Of a stretch of 64,000 nt of DNA, positions 42,024 through 51,114 are shown in pieces. Made by a program: the position numbers and the translations under genes. The stretch is from assembly GCF_001715295.1 (NCBI RefSeq), contig NZ_MDKB01000002.1, positions 64,221-128,220 on the forward strand, in the 5' to 3' direction. The stretch's first letter is position 1, and each line of letters starts with the position of its first letter. The notes under the pieces were generated by a model, which worked only from the letters and a program-made list of their open reading frames with translations, had not been told where the DNA came from and made no database searches. Source of the DNA: Streptomyces griseus. Its GTDB lineage: Bacteria; Actinomycetota; Actinomycetes; Streptomycetales; Streptomycetaceae.

Positions 42024-42079
42024 CTTACTCGCGTGCGGGCCCCTCACTCCCGGGAGTGAGGGGCCCGCACGCGAGTAAG
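42024..42079 (-). terminator. 56-bp perfect palindrome just after cdsA
   Basis: Two 28-base arms (42024-42051 and 42052-42079) are exact reverse complements with no spacer; the centre is CCCGGG. It starts 6 bases past the cdsA stop and would form an extremely stable hairpin. It probably terminates the rpsB-to-cdsA operon and insulates the stressosome genes. Confidence 0.85.
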
Positions 42080-42085
42080 CCCGTC

Positions 42086-43174
42086 TCAGCCGGAACCGAC
42101 GAAGAGCACGAGCAGCAGCCAGACCACCGGCGCGGTCGGCAGGAGCGAGTCGAGGCGGTCCATGATGCCGCCGTGGCCGGGCAGCAGTGTGCCCATGTCC
42201 TTGATCCCGAGATCCCGCTTGATCATGGACTCGCCGAGGTCACCGAGGGTGGCGCTGGCGGCGACGGCCAGGCCCAGCAGCAGCCCCTGCCACCAGCTGC
42301 CGTCGTCGATCAGGAACTCCATGCACAGAGCACCGGCGGCCATGGCGAAGGCCACCGCGCCGAGCAGGCCCTCGCGGGTCTTGCCCGGGCTGATGCGCGG
42401 GGCGAGCTTGTGCGTCCCGAAGCGCCAGCCGACGGCGTACGCGCCGGTGTCGCTGACCACGGTGAGCAGGAGGAAGGTCAGTACCCGCCACGGGCCGTCG
42501 TCCGGGGTGAGCATCATGGCGACGAACGTCGCCAGGAACGGCACGTAGAACACGGCGAAGACACCGGCCGTGACGTCCTTGAGGTAGCCGTCGGGCGGCT
42601 CGGTCATCCGCCAGACGAGCACCGCGAGGGTCGTGAGCGCCATGGCGACCCAGGCGCCCTCCGCCTCCCGCACGTACCCGGCGACGACCATGGCGGCACC
42701 GCCGACGGCGAGCGGGACGAGGGGGACGTTGATCCCCTTGCGCTCCTTGAGACGCGAGGTGAGCTCCCAGAGGCCGACCACCACCGCCAGCGCGACCACG
42801 CCGACGAAGACGGCCTTCACGACGAACAGCGAGCCGGCGACGACCGCGCCGAGACCGACACCCACCCCTATCGCGGCACGCAGATCACGTCCCGCACGCT
42901 TCTTCGGCGGCGTGGGCGGCAGCGAGGGGCTGGACATGGGTACCTGCGGCTTCTCGTCACGGAACGGGGGGCCGCTGACGCGCGCGGCGTCCCCGTTCCG
43001 GTCGTCGCGGTCGTGAGCGTCTCTACCTGCGTCGGGAACGTCCGGCACGATGGGCATGGGCCGAGTCTGCTGGGCGCCGTGCACATCGTATGCAGGACCC
43101 GCCGGGGCGGCCCCCATCTCGGGAGCGCGCCAGGAACCGGCTCCCTGCGGGGCGCCCCAGGAAGAGTCGTTCAT
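42086..43174 (-). CDS. cdsA: Phosphatidate cytidylyltransferase
   Basis: A 362-residue membrane enzyme that makes CDP-diacylglycerol from phosphatidate and CTP, the entry to phospholipid synthesis. A polar N-terminal extension (about 1-95) is typical of actinobacteria. About eight membrane helices follow, then the CDS signature region GDLGESMIKRDLGIKDMG ending in LLPGHGGIMDRLDSLL. The ATG overlaps the frr stop (ATGA). The frame is open further upstream inside frr, but that part is a shadow. Confidence 0.95.
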   Translation of the reverse strand: MNDSSWGAPQGAGSWRAPEMGAAPAGPAYDVHGAQQTRPMPIVPDVPDAGRDAHDRDDRNGDAARVSGPPFRDEKPQVPMSSPSLPPTPPKKRAGRDLRAAIGVGVGLGAVVAGSLFVVKAVFVGVVALAVVVGLWELTSRLKERKGINVPLVPLAVGGAAMVVAGYVREAEGAWVAMALTTLAVLVWRMTEPPDGYLKDVTAGVFAVFYVPFLATFVAMMLTPDDGPWRVLTFLLLTVVSDTGAYAVGWRFGTHKLAPRISPGKTREGLLGAVAFAMAAGALCMEFLIDDGSWWQGLLLGLAVAASATLGDLGESMIKRDLGIKDMGTLLPGHGGIMDRLDSLLPTAPVVWLLLVLFVGSG

Positions 43175-43734
43175 CAGACTTCGAGCAGCTCGGCTTCCTT
43201 GTGCTTGAGCAGCTCGTCCACCTGCGCGACGTACTTCGCGGTGGTGTCGTCGAGCTCCTTCTCCGCGCGACGGACCTCGTCCTCGCCGGACTCCTTGTCC
43301 TTGACTAGCTTGTCGAGCGACTCCTTGGCCTTGCGGCGGATGGAGCGGATCGAGATCTTGGAGTCCTCGGCCTTGGTCTTGGCGACCTTGATGTACTCCT
43401 TGCGACGGTCCTGCGTGAGCTCGGGGAACGTCACCCGGATGATATTGCCGTCGTTGCTCGGGTTGACGCCCAGGTCGGAGTCCCGGATCGCCTGCTCGAT
43501 GTTGCGCAGTGCGGTCTTGTCGAACGGGGTCACCACGGCCATCCGCGGCTCGGGGACCGAGAACGAGGCGAGCTGGTTGATCGGGGTCAACGCGCCGTAG
43601 TAGTCGGCGACGATCTTGTTGAACATCGCCGGGTGCGCACGGCCCGTACGGATCGCGGCAAAGTCCTCTTTGGCGACGACGACGGCCTTCTCCATCTTCT
43701 CCTCGGCCTCGAGGAGGATTTCTTCGATCACCAC
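43174..43734 (-). CDS. frr: Ribosome recycling factor
   Basis: A 186-residue protein, normal length, that splits post-termination ribosomes with EF-G. It begins with the helical [15 protein letters not shown] and contains [14 protein letters not shown], the conserved RTGRA motif. [20 protein letters not shown] lies in the C-terminal helix. The GTG start has AGGAG about 7 bases upstream. It lies between pyrH and cdsA in the usual order. Confidence 0.97.
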   Translation of the reverse strand: MVIEEILLEAEEKMEKAVVVAKEDFAAIRTGRAHPAMFNKIVADYYGALTPINQLASFSVPEPRMAVVTPFDKTALRNIEQAIRDSDLGVNPSNDGNIIRVTFPELTQDRRKEYIKVAKTKAEDSKISIRSIRRKAKESLDKLVKDKESGEDEVRRAEKELDDTTAKYVAQVDELLKHKEAELLEV

Positions 43735-43846
43735 GTGCTCCTGCGTGTCTTGGGTGGACCCGGCATCGTCGGGCCCTGCGGATCCTGCGTCGCGTCCTCA
43801 CCTGCACGGTGTCCGACCGGCAGGCCGTTGTCCATCCTGTGGGCCG

Positions 43847-44623
43847 TCAGGCCCGGGTGCTCTCGTCGCTCACGAGCGTGCCGATCTTCTCACCCTTGAC
43901 GGCGCGCGCGATATTGCCCTCCGCCGTCAGCTCGAATACGAGGATCGGCAGCTGGTTGTCACGGCAGAGGGTGATGGCCGTCGCGTCGGCGACCTTGAGG
44001 TCGCGGGCGATCACCTCGCCGTACTCCAGGGCGTCGAACTTCACCGCCGCGGGGTTGGTCCGGGGGTCGGAGTCGTAGACCCCGTCCACCCCGTTCTTGC
44101 CCATCAGCAGTGCCTCCGCGTCGATCTCCAGGGCGCGCTGGGCAGCGGTCGTGTCGGTGGAGAAGTACGGCATGCCCATACCGGCGCCGAAGATCACGAC
44201 GCGGCCCTTCTCCAGGTGCCTGACAGCCCGGAGCGGGATGTACGGCTCCGCGACCTGGCCCATCGTGATGGCGGTCTGGACGCGGGAGTCGATGCCTTCC
44301 TTCTCCAGGAAGTCCTGCAGCGCGAGGCAGTTCATGACCGTGCCGAGCATGCCCATGTAGTCGGACCGCGCCCGGTCCATGCCCCGCTGCTGGAGCTCGG
44401 CGCCACGGAAGAAGTTACCGCCGCCGATGACGACCGCGATCTCCGCGCCGTCGCGTACGACCGCGGCGATCTCGCGGGCGATGGCGTGCACGACGTCGGG
44501 GTCGACACCGAGACCCCCGCCGCCGGCGAACGCCTCACCGGACAGCTTCAGCATGAAGCGCCCGAAAATCTTGCCGTCGTCGCGCTTGTGGTCACCCTGT
44601 GTGGCGTCCGCGCCCTTGTTCAT
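43847..44623 (-). CDS. pyrH: UMP kinase
   Basis: A 258-residue amino-acid-kinase-fold enzyme that makes UDP from UMP and ATP. The family motifs are [41 protein letters not shown] and [12 protein letters not shown] short polar N-terminal extension precedes the fold. ATG MNKGAD has GAGGAG upstream. A hairpin separates it from tsf. Confidence 0.96.
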   Translation of the reverse strand: MNKGADATQGDHKRDDGKIFGRFMLKLSGEAFAGGGGLGVDPDVVHAIAREIAAVVRDGAEIAVVIGGGNFFRGAELQQRGMDRARSDYMGMLGTVMNCLALQDFLEKEGIDSRVQTAITMGQVAEPYIPLRAVRHLEKGRVVIFGAGMGMPYFSTDTTAAQRALEIDAEALLMGKNGVDGVYDSDPRTNPAAVKFDALEYGEVIARDLKVADATAITLCRDNQLPILVFELTAEGNIARAVKGEKIGTLVSDESTRA

Positions 44624-44651
44624 GGAGATTCTCCTCGTGCACATACGAAGA

Positions 44652-44696
44652 AGGCCATTGCCGGTGGGTCTGTCGTCCCTACAGCGGCAATGGCCT
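44652..44696 (-). terminator. Hairpin between tsf and pyrH
   Basis: A perfect 12-bp stem AGGCCATTGCCG/CGGCAATGGCCT with a 21-base loop, directly upstream of pyrH. It may end or attenuate the rpsB-tsf transcript. Confidence 0.7.
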
Positions 44697-44783
44697 CCTC
44701 GTCAGATCTGCGGTCGTACGGCGTGAGTGCGGCCGACGACTGCACCGGACCCTGTCCGGGTCCACCGTTGTTCGCGGACGGAC

Positions 44784-45620
44784 TCAGATGCCGACCTTGA
44801 TGCGCGAGAAGCGCGTCAGGCTGACACCGGCCTCGTCCAGAACCTTCTGGACCGACTTCTTGTTGTCCTTGGCGAAGGCCTGCTCGAGGACGACGACGTC
44901 CTTGAAGAAGCCGTTGACGCGACCCTCGACGATCTTGGGCAGCGCGGCCTCGGGCTTTCCCTCCTCGCGCGAGGTGGCCTCGGCGACACGACGCTCGTTC
45001 TCGACCGTCTCGGCCGGGACCTCGTCGCGGTTGAGGTACTTCGGGGCGAAGGCGGCGATGTGCTGCGCGACGTCCTTGGCGACCTCGGCGTTCTCCTTGT
45101 CCAGCTGGACGAGAACGCCGACCTGCGGCGGGAGGTCGGGCATGGTGCGGTGCATGTACGCAGCCACGTAACCGCCGGTGAACTGCGCGAAGCGGTCCAG
45201 GACGATCTTCTCACCGAGGTTGGCGTTGGCCTCGTCCACGTACGCCTGGACGGTCTTGCCGGCCTCGATCTCGGACGCGAGGAGCGTCTCGAGGTCGGCC
45301 GGGGAGGTGGCGGCGACGTGGGCGGCGAGCGTGTTGGCGACGTTCTGGAACTTCTCGCCCTTGGCGACGAAGTCCGTCTCGCACTTCAGCTCGAGCAGGA
45401 CGCCGGACGTCTTGTCCTCGGAGATGAGGGAGACGACCGCACCGTTCTCGGCGGAACGGCCCTCGCGCTTGGCGACGCCCTTCTGGCCCTTGATGCGCAG
45501 CGCCTCGACGGCGCCGTCGACGTTGCCGTCGGCCTCGTCGAGCGCCTTCTTGCAGTCCATCATGCCGGCGCCGGTGAGCTCGCGGAGCTTCTTGACGTCA
45601 GCGGCGGTGTAGTTCGCCAT
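44784..45620 (-). CDS. tsf: Elongation factor Ts
   Basis: A 278-residue nucleotide exchange factor for EF-Tu. It has the N-terminal UBA-like start [20 protein letters not shown], the following [16 protein letters not shown], and the dimerisation core with [12 protein letters not shown]. The length is typical for actinobacteria. It follows rpsB after a strong hairpin. ATG start with GAGAGAGAA upstream. Confidence 0.97.
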   Translation of the reverse strand: MANYTAADVKKLRELTGAGMMDCKKALDEADGNVDGAVEALRIKGQKGVAKREGRSAENGAVVSLISEDKTSGVLLELKCETDFVAKGEKFQNVANTLAAHVAATSPADLETLLASEIEAGKTVQAYVDEANANLGEKIVLDRFAQFTGGYVAAYMHRTMPDLPPQVGVLVQLDKENAEVAKDVAQHIAAFAPKYLNRDEVPAETVENERRVAEATSREEGKPEAALPKIVEGRVNGFFKDVVVLEQAFAKDNKKSVQKVLDEAGVSLTRFSRIKVGI

Positions 45621-45662
45621 GAGTCTGTGTTCTCTCTCGAAGTCTGAAAGATCTACGGGTGG

Positions 45663-45699
45663 ACGGCGGGGGCGGTGCGTGCGCACCGGCCCCCGCCGT
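45663..45699 (-). terminator. Hairpin between rpsB and tsf
   Basis: A GC-rich stem of about 17 pairs with one bulged base lies between the rpsB stop and the tsf start. This position often carries an attenuator that lowers tsf relative to rpsB or ends part of the transcripts. Confidence 0.6.
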
Positions 45700-45721
45700 C
45701 TTAAGCCGTGACTGACGGGTG

Positions 45722-46651
45722 TCAGGCCTGCTCGGCGTCCGCGGCCGGAGCCTCGGCCGCGGGGGTCTCCTCGGCGGCGGGGGCCTCGGCCTGCTCGGCA
45801 GCGGCGACGGCCGGCTCGGCGTCGGCGGCCTTCTCGGTCTCGGCGGAGGACTGGGCCTCGGCGTCGTCCTTCTTCTCGCCCTCGAGCAGGTCGCGCTCCC
45901 ACTCGGCGAGGGGCTCGCCGGCGGCCTTCTCGCCCGGCTTCGAGTCACCGGTGGCGGCACCGGAGCGGGCGATGAGGCCCTCGGCGACGGCGTCGGCGAT
46001 CACGCGGGTGAGCAGGGTGACGGAGCGGATCGCGTCGTCGTTGCCCGGAATCTTGTAGTCGACCTCGTCGGGGTCGCAGTTGGTGTCGAGGATCGCGACG
46101 ACCGGGATGTGGAGCTTGCGCGCCTCACCGACGGCGATGTGCTCCTTCTTGGTGTCGACGATCCAGACGGCGCTGGGCACCTTCTGCATCTCGCGGATAC
46201 CACCGAGGGTCTTCTCCAGCTTGGCCTTCTCGCGGGAGAGGACCAGGAGCTCCTTCTTGGTGAGGCCGGAGGCGGCCACGTCCTCGAAGTCGATGAGCTC
46301 GAGCTCCTTCAGACGCTGAAGGCGCTTGTAGACGGTGGAGAAGTTGGTGAGCATGCCACCGAGCCAGCGCTGGTTGACGTACGGCATGCCGACGCGCGTC
46401 GCCTGCTCGGCGATGGCCTCCTGGGCCTGCTTCTTCGTACCCACGAACATGATGGAGCCGCCGTGGGCGACGGTCTCCTTGACGAACTCGTAGGCGCGGT
46501 CGATGTACGACAGCGACTGGAGCAGGTCGATGATGTAGATGCCGTTGCGCTCGGTGAAGATGAACCGCTTCATCTTCGGGTTCCAGCGACGGGTCTGGTG
46601 ACCGAAGTGGACGCCGCTTTCCAGCAGCTCCCGCATCGTGACGACGGCCAT
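45722..46651 (-). CDS. rpsB: 30S ribosomal protein S2
   Basis: A 309-residue S2. The conserved part (about 1-235) starts [21 protein letters not shown] and contains [12 protein letters not shown] and [18 protein letters not shown]. The last 70 residues are an alanine/glutamate/proline-rich acidic tail ending DAEQA, as in other Streptomyces. The frame continues upstream but the ATG giving MAVVTM is the family start. It heads the rpsB-tsf-pyrH-frr-cdsA set. Confidence 0.97.
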   Translation of the reverse strand: MAVVTMRELLESGVHFGHQTRRWNPKMKRFIFTERNGIYIIDLLQSLSYIDRAYEFVKETVAHGGSIMFVGTKKQAQEAIAEQATRVGMPYVNQRWLGGMLTNFSTVYKRLQRLKELELIDFEDVAASGLTKKELLVLSREKAKLEKTLGGIREMQKVPSAVWIVDTKKEHIAVGEARKLHIPVVAILDTNCDPDEVDYKIPGNDDAIRSVTLLTRVIADAVAEGLIARSGAATGDSKPGEKAAGEPLAEWERDLLEGEKKDDAEAQSSAETEKAADAEPAVAAAEQAEAPAAEETPAAEAPAADAEQA

Positions 46652-46928
46652 GGCCGTACTCCTTGAGGTACTCGGTTGTCGCGACCGCAGGATTGCTGTC
46701 GCGCCTGACGCCCCGACGCGCCGTGCCACAAGGGACCGAGGAGCGCGGCCACCGTCCGCTGAGAGGGAGGTGGAGGGGCGTGCGAAGTCGACCCGGTGAC
46801 CCGGATCGCCAGAAGAAGTGTACGGGACCCGCCGGGTCCCGGGTGACGACGATGTCCACAAGCTCTCGGTTGTCCACAGATCCGGGCCATGATCCCCGCG
46901 CCGACGGCCGCGGGGGCATCGTTCGGTC

Positions 46929-48920
46929 ATGCGCCGCACATCCGGGACGCCCCGCCGCCGGCCCCGGTCCGCCGGGCCGGCCCCGCAGCCCTCACCGACG
47001 TCACTGATCCTGCTCCCGGTCCTGCTCCTGGCACTGGTGGTGGCGCTGATGCTGGCGCCAGTGGTGGCACTTGTGCCGGCCGCGTCGGCGCTGCTGCCGC
47101 CTGGGCAGTCGGCAGCCGACCGGCCCCCCGCACCACCGGCGCCTGAGTCCGTAGCCGTGCCCGTGCCCGTGCCTTTGTCCGTGCGCGTGCCCGTGCCTTT
47201 GTCCGTGCCCGTGCCCGTACGGGCACCTGTGCCTGTGCCTGGGCCTGGACCTGAACCTGGGCCGGGGCCGGGGCCTGGACCTGGACCTGGATATGCGTCC
47301 GCGTCCACGCCCGGGCCGTCTGTACCCGGCCCCCTGCCGGCCGGCGACCGGTCATGGCCGCTGGCGGGCCGGCCTCTCGTCGTACGGGGCTGGGAACCGC
47401 CCGCCGGTCCGTACGGGCCCGGCCACCGGGGGGTCGACCTCGCGGCGCCTCCGGGCACCGCCGTACTGGCCGCCGGCCCGGGCCGGGTCCTGTTCGCGGG
47501 GCAGGTCGCGGGACGCGGGGTGGTCTCGGTCGAGGTGTCCGGGAGCGGAGAGCCACCACTGCGCTTCACTTACGAGCCGGTCAGAGCCGGGGTCGCGAAG
47601 GGCGACACCGTGGCCGCAGGTCAGGTGGTGGGTGCGGTCGGCCCCGGTCCCTCCCACTGCGCCACAGGCTGTCTGCACTGGGGGCTGCGGCGTGGTGAGG
47701 TCTACCTGGACCCGCTGTCGATGCTCCCGCCGTCGATGCTGCGGCGGGGCCCTTCCCGGCTGCTGCCGGTGTTCGGCGTACCGCTGCCCGGACCCGGGCC
47801 ACCCACGGCCACGCCTGCGGTCACGCCGCCCGAAGCCGGGCAGGTACGCGGGAGTCCACCGCCACCCGCACGACTCACGCGGCGGACGCCGCACTCCTAC
47901 CGACCGGGCAGGCGGGCGGGCAGACGGACGGGCGAGCAGACGGACGGGCCGGCAGGACGGCCGGCCCCAGCAGCTGTACGGCGGACTCCACGGCCCGGTG
48001 GGGCACGGCCGGTCTCACCGGCCGGGTGGATCACGACGGGCGTGCAAGCCCGGCAGGTACCACTACGGCGGCTACGTACCCCGGGCGATCCGCCAGGTCG
48101 CGCCGGGACCGTCTGGTCCGCACCACGGTGCGCGGACGCTTCCCGATGGCGGGGCGACGTGGCAGCCGGACCGTACGGCAGGAGTGCCGGGCGAACCGGC
48201 TCAGCCTCGGACGCCGCGCAGGATCATCGCCACAGCCGTATCCGCGACCACATCCGGTTCCTCCGCAGCGCCCAGCTCGATCCGGCGCACCGCGGCGTCC
48301 ACCGAGCCCTGCAGCAGCATGGCCGCCAGCCTGGGCTCGGCGTGGCCGAGATCGGCCAGCGCCTCGACGATCATGGCGATCAGCCCGCCGTGCGCGGCGC
48401 GGATCTTCTCCCGCGCTCCGGCGTCCAGCTCGCTCGCGGAGATGGCGACGACAGCCCGGTGCCGACGGTCACCGACGAGCTCCAGCTGCTTGCGGACGTA
48501 CGCCTCGACCTTCCGCTCGGGCGCAGCCGCCCGCGCCATCGCGGCCTCGACCTCGGCGGCCCACACGGGAAAGTCGACGGCGCAGAGCTCCTCGACCACG
48601 GCCGCACGGGAGCGGAAGTATTCGTAGACGGAGGACCTGGCGAGGCCTGTGCGCTCCGCGAGGGCGGGGAAGGTCAGCGCCTCCGTGCCACCCTCGGACA
48701 GCAGGGAGCGTGCGGCGTCCAGGAGGGCGCCGCGCTGCATGGTCCGGTGCTCGGCCACGGAGGCCGCTCGAATCCTGGGCACCCCACCACTCTACGGCGG
48801 CAGGTGTTCGAAGGGGGGTGCTCGTCCGCCACCGGATGGCCGAACGCGCCCCGGGTCAGCGTCCGGCGTCGGCCAGTTTCGCCCGGAGCTGGAGCACCGA
48901 CTTGGTGTGGATCTGGCTGA
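46929..48920 (+). CDS. M23/LytM-type peptidoglycan hydrolase-like protein with an overlong frame
   Basis: The supported part is about the first 300 residues (to roughly 47,830). It has an N-terminal membrane segment (about 25-58), a proline/valine then proline/glycine repeat linker (about 75-120), and a LytM domain with [15 protein letters not shown] and [16 protein letters not shown]. The expected HxH motif reads CxH, so one zinc ligand is changed. Past about 47,830 third-position GC falls and the frame runs through the antisense TetR gene to the only in-frame stop. The true end is therefore doubtful: a lost stop, frameshift or sequence error. Probably cell-wall associated. Confidence 0.6.
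   Translation: MRRTSGTPRRRPRSAGPAPQPSPTSLILLPVLLLALVVALMLAPVVALVPAASALLPPGQSAADRPPAPPAPESVAVPVPVPLSVRVPVPLSVPVPVRAPVPVPGPGPEPGPGPGPGPGPGYASASTPGPSVPGPLPAGDRSWPLAGRPLVVRGWEPPAGPYGPGHRGVDLAAPPGTAVLAAGPGRVLFAGQVAGRGVVSVEVSGSGEPPLRFTYEPVRAGVAKGDTVAAGQVVGAVGPGPSHCATGCLHWGLRRGEVYLDPLSMLPPSMLRRGPSRLLPVFGVPLPGPGPPTATPAVTPPEAGQVRGSPPPPARLTRRTPHSYRPGRRAGRRTGEQTDGPAGRPAPAAVRRTPRPGGARPVSPAGWITTGVQARQVPLRRLRTPGDPPGRAGTVWSAPRCADASRWRGDVAAGPYGRSAGRTGSASDAAQDHRHSRIRDHIRFLRSAQLDPAHRGVHRALQQHGRQPGLGVAEIGQRLDDHGDQPAVRGADLLPRSGVQLARGDGDDSPVPTVTDELQLLADVRLDLPLGRSRPRHRGLDLGGPHGKVDGAELLDHGRTGAEVFVDGGPGEACALREGGEGQRLRATLGQQGACGVQEGAALHGPVLGHGGRSNPGHPTTLRRQVFEGGCSSATGWPNAPRVSVRRRPVSPGAGAPTWCGSG
48201..48782 (-). CDS. 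TetR-family transcriptional regulator
   Basis: A 193-residue regulator. The N-terminal HTH (about 20-65) reads [13 protein letters not shown], then [22 protein letters not shown], which is a standard TetR DNA-binding domain. The C-terminal ligand-binding domain is not informative. The GTG start has only a weak ribosome-binding site; ATG at residue 15 is possible. It lies 73 bases downstream of whiG on the same strand. Its target is unknown. Its coding character is much better than that of the plus-strand frame crossing it. Confidence 0.88.
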   Translation of the reverse strand: MPRIRAASVAEHRTMQRGALLDAARSLLSEGGTEALTFPALAERTGLARSSVYEYFRSRAAVVEELCAVDFPVWAAEVEAAMARAAAPERKVEAYVRKQLELVGDRRHRAVVAISASELDAGAREKIRAAHGGLIAMIVEALADLGHAEPRLAAMLLQGSVDAAVRRIELGAAEEPDVVADTAVAMILRGVRG

Positions 48921-49692
48921 CCCGGCTCTCGGTGACTCCGAGGACGTTGCCGATCTCGGCGAGGGTGAGCCCTTCGTAGTAGTAGAGGGTGACGACGGTC
49001 TTCTCCCGTTCGGGCAGCGTGTTGATGGCGCGGGCCAGCAGCCGTCTGAGTTCCCGTCCCTCGGCGACCTCGACGGGATCGTCGGCGGCGGTGTCCTCCA
49101 GGGTGTCCATGAGGCTCAGCCGGTCGCCGCCCTCGCCGCCGACGTGCAGCAGTTCCTCCAGCGCCACCACATTGGCGAGGGACAACTGGCTGAAAACAGC
49201 GTGCAGATCCTCCAGGGCGATACCCATCTCCGCGGCGACCTCACTCTCCGAGGGCGTGCGCCGCAGCCGTGCCTCCAGCGTGGCGTAGGCACGCTCCACG
49301 TTGCGCGCCTTCTGCCGGACGGACCGCGGGATCCAGTCCAGCGCGCGCAGTTCGTCGATCATCGCGCCGCGGATCCTCGTGATCGCGTACGTCTCGAACT
49401 TGATGGCGCGCTCGATGTCGAACTTCTCGATGGCGTCGATCAGGCCGAAGACACCCGAGGAGACGAAGTCGGCCTGCTCCACGTTGGACGGCAGCCCCAC
49501 ACTCACCCGGCCGGCGACGTACTTCACCAGCGGCGAGTAGTGAAGGATCAGCTGCTCCCGCAGCCGCTCGTCCCCGGTGGCCTTGTACGAACGCCATAAC
49601 TCGTCGAGCGAGGAAGGGGCAGGAGGGCGCACAGTGCCACGCGCAGCCGGTGGAACTGCCGCGCGGTCAGACCCGGAGGTGTGCTGGGGCAT
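48856..49692 (-). CDS. whiG: Sporulation RNA polymerase sigma factor WhiG
   Basis: A 278-residue FliA/SigD-type sigma factor that starts the sporulation programme in aerial hyphae. Region 2 has [18 protein letters not shown] and [26 protein letters not shown]. Region 3 contains [13 protein letters not shown], and region 4 [24 protein letters not shown]. The match to Streptomyces WhiG is very strong. WhiG is known to direct whiH and whiI. The upstream gap to dprA (about 250 bases) holds no gene. Confidence 0.96.
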   Translation of the reverse strand: MPQHTSGSDRAAVPPAARGTVRPPAPSSLDELWRSYKATGDERLREQLILHYSPLVKYVAGRVSVGLPSNVEQADFVSSGVFGLIDAIEKFDIERAIKFETYAITRIRGAMIDELRALDWIPRSVRQKARNVERAYATLEARLRRTPSESEVAAEMGIALEDLHAVFSQLSLANVVALEELLHVGGEGGDRLSLMDTLEDTAADDPVEVAEGRELRRLLARAINTLPEREKTVVTLYYYEGLTLAEIGNVLGVTESRVSQIHTKSVLQLRAKLADAGR

Positions 49693-49941
49693 GTGGTGCC
49701 TGAGCCGTTCTGCTGTGAAGTGCTGGGACGTGTCTCTGGGGTCGAATTCCTTGTGAGCGTAGCGTGACTGAGTTGTTGCGGTGAGCGCGGGACAAGGGAT
49801 CCGTGCGGTGCGTTTCCCTCACATTTCCCGCGCTGTCGGACACGGCTGACGGCACAGGACGTGACCGCGCGCACCGGTACCGGAGGCCCGAGCGGGTACC
49901 GCCCGGGTCAAGGCATCACCTTTTCACCCGAATGCCCGAGG

Positions 49942-51114
49942 TCAAGTACCGCCTCGCCGCACGTCCTCCGCCCGAAGGGGTACCTGCGTCAACCGCCATC
50001 CGTCGCCCTCGCGTTCGACGAACCCCAGTGAGTGCAGTTCGTACAACCGGCCGAGGGCTTCGTCCGTCGATGTGCCGGCCGTCCGGGCGATGTCGCGACC
50101 GTTTCGGGAACCCTTCGGCGGCAGCGCATCCAGAACCTGCGCGGAGAGATCGTCCAGCAGGTCGCGGGGCAGGACGGGGCCGCGCTTCTCCGGTGCGAGA
50201 TCACCGATCTCCCCCACCAGTTCGGCGATCTCGGCGGCATCGGTGACCAGAACACCTTCCCCGCGGAGCAGTTCGTGGACCCCTGAGGAGAGGCCGCTGG
50301 TCGCCGGGCCGGGTACTCCCATGGTGAAGCGGCCCAGTCGCTGGGCGTTCCTCGCGGTGACCAGCGAACCGCTGCGGTACTCCGCCTCCACCACGACGGT
50401 GCCTCGCGTCAGTGCGGCGATCACCCGGTTGCGGAGGATGAACCTGCTGCGCGTCGGGTGGTCCGCAGGCGGCAACTCACCCAGGACGATGCCTTGTTCC
50501 GCGATACGCCCGATCAGCTCGGCATGGCCTCTGGGGTAGGCGACGTCCACGCCGCAGGCGAGTACTGCCATGGTCGCCCCGCCGGCGGCCAGCGCTCCCC
50601 GATGGGCGGCGCCGTCCACTCCGAACGCCGCCCCCGAGACCACCACCCAGCCGCGCTCGGCCAGACCGGCACCGAGTGTGGCCGCCATGTGCGCCCCGTA
50701 CGGAGTGCAGGCCCGTGCTCCGACGACCGCGACCGACCGCAGCGCCCAGAGGCGCAGGTCGGCCCCGCCGCGCACCCAGAGACCGATCGGCCGCGCGTCG
50801 CCCAGGTCGTCGAGCTGGCTCGGCCACTCGGCGTCGCCGGGGCAGACGAAGCGCCCGCCCACCGCGGCCACGTCCGCCAGGTCCCGCACCGGATCGGCCG
50901 TCGCCGCCCGCAGCCGGTAACCGGCCAGCCGCGGCTCGGTCATGCCCTTCAGCGTCCGCGCCGATCCGTCACCGCCCGCGAGCCGCCGTAACAGCTCCAC
51001 CGGCCCGATCTCCCGGAGCCAGCGGCCCCCGCGCTCGTCCCCCGGCTCGAACACGCGGGTCAGAGCGGCACGCGCCCGCCGGTCCTCCTCGGTCCCGGCC
51101 GACGGGCCGTTCAC
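49942..51114 (-). CDS. dprA: DNA-processing protein DprA
   Basis: A 390-residue protein of the DprA/Smf family, which loads RecA on incoming single-stranded DNA. The Rossmann-like core has VAVVGARACTPYG, VVSGAAFGVDGAAHRGAL, GVDVAYPRGHAEL and SRFILRNRVIAALT. A C-terminal winged helix (about 325-385) ends LHSLGFVEREGDGWRL. The GTG start overlaps the comM stop (GTGA); the frame is open upstream inside comM. Streptomyces are not known for natural transformation, so its job may be general DNA processing. Confidence 0.93.
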   Translation of the reverse strand: MNGPSAGTEEDRRARAALTRVFEPGDERGGRWLREIGPVELLRRLAGGDGSARTLKGMTEPRLAGYRLRAATADPVRDLADVAAVGGRFVCPGDAEWPSQLDDLGDARPIGLWVRGGADLRLWALRSVAVVGARACTPYGAHMAATLGAGLAERGWVVVSGAAFGVDGAAHRGALAAGGATMAVLACGVDVAYPRGHAELIGRIAEQGIVLGELPPADHPTRSRFILRNRVIAALTRGTVVVEAEYRSGSLVTARNAQRLGRFTMGVPGPATSGLSSGVHELLRGEGVLVTDAAEIAELVGEIGDLAPEKRGPVLPRDLLDDLSAQVLDALPPKGSRNGRDIARTAGTSTDEALGRLYELHSLGFVEREGDGWRLTQVPLRAEDVRRGGT

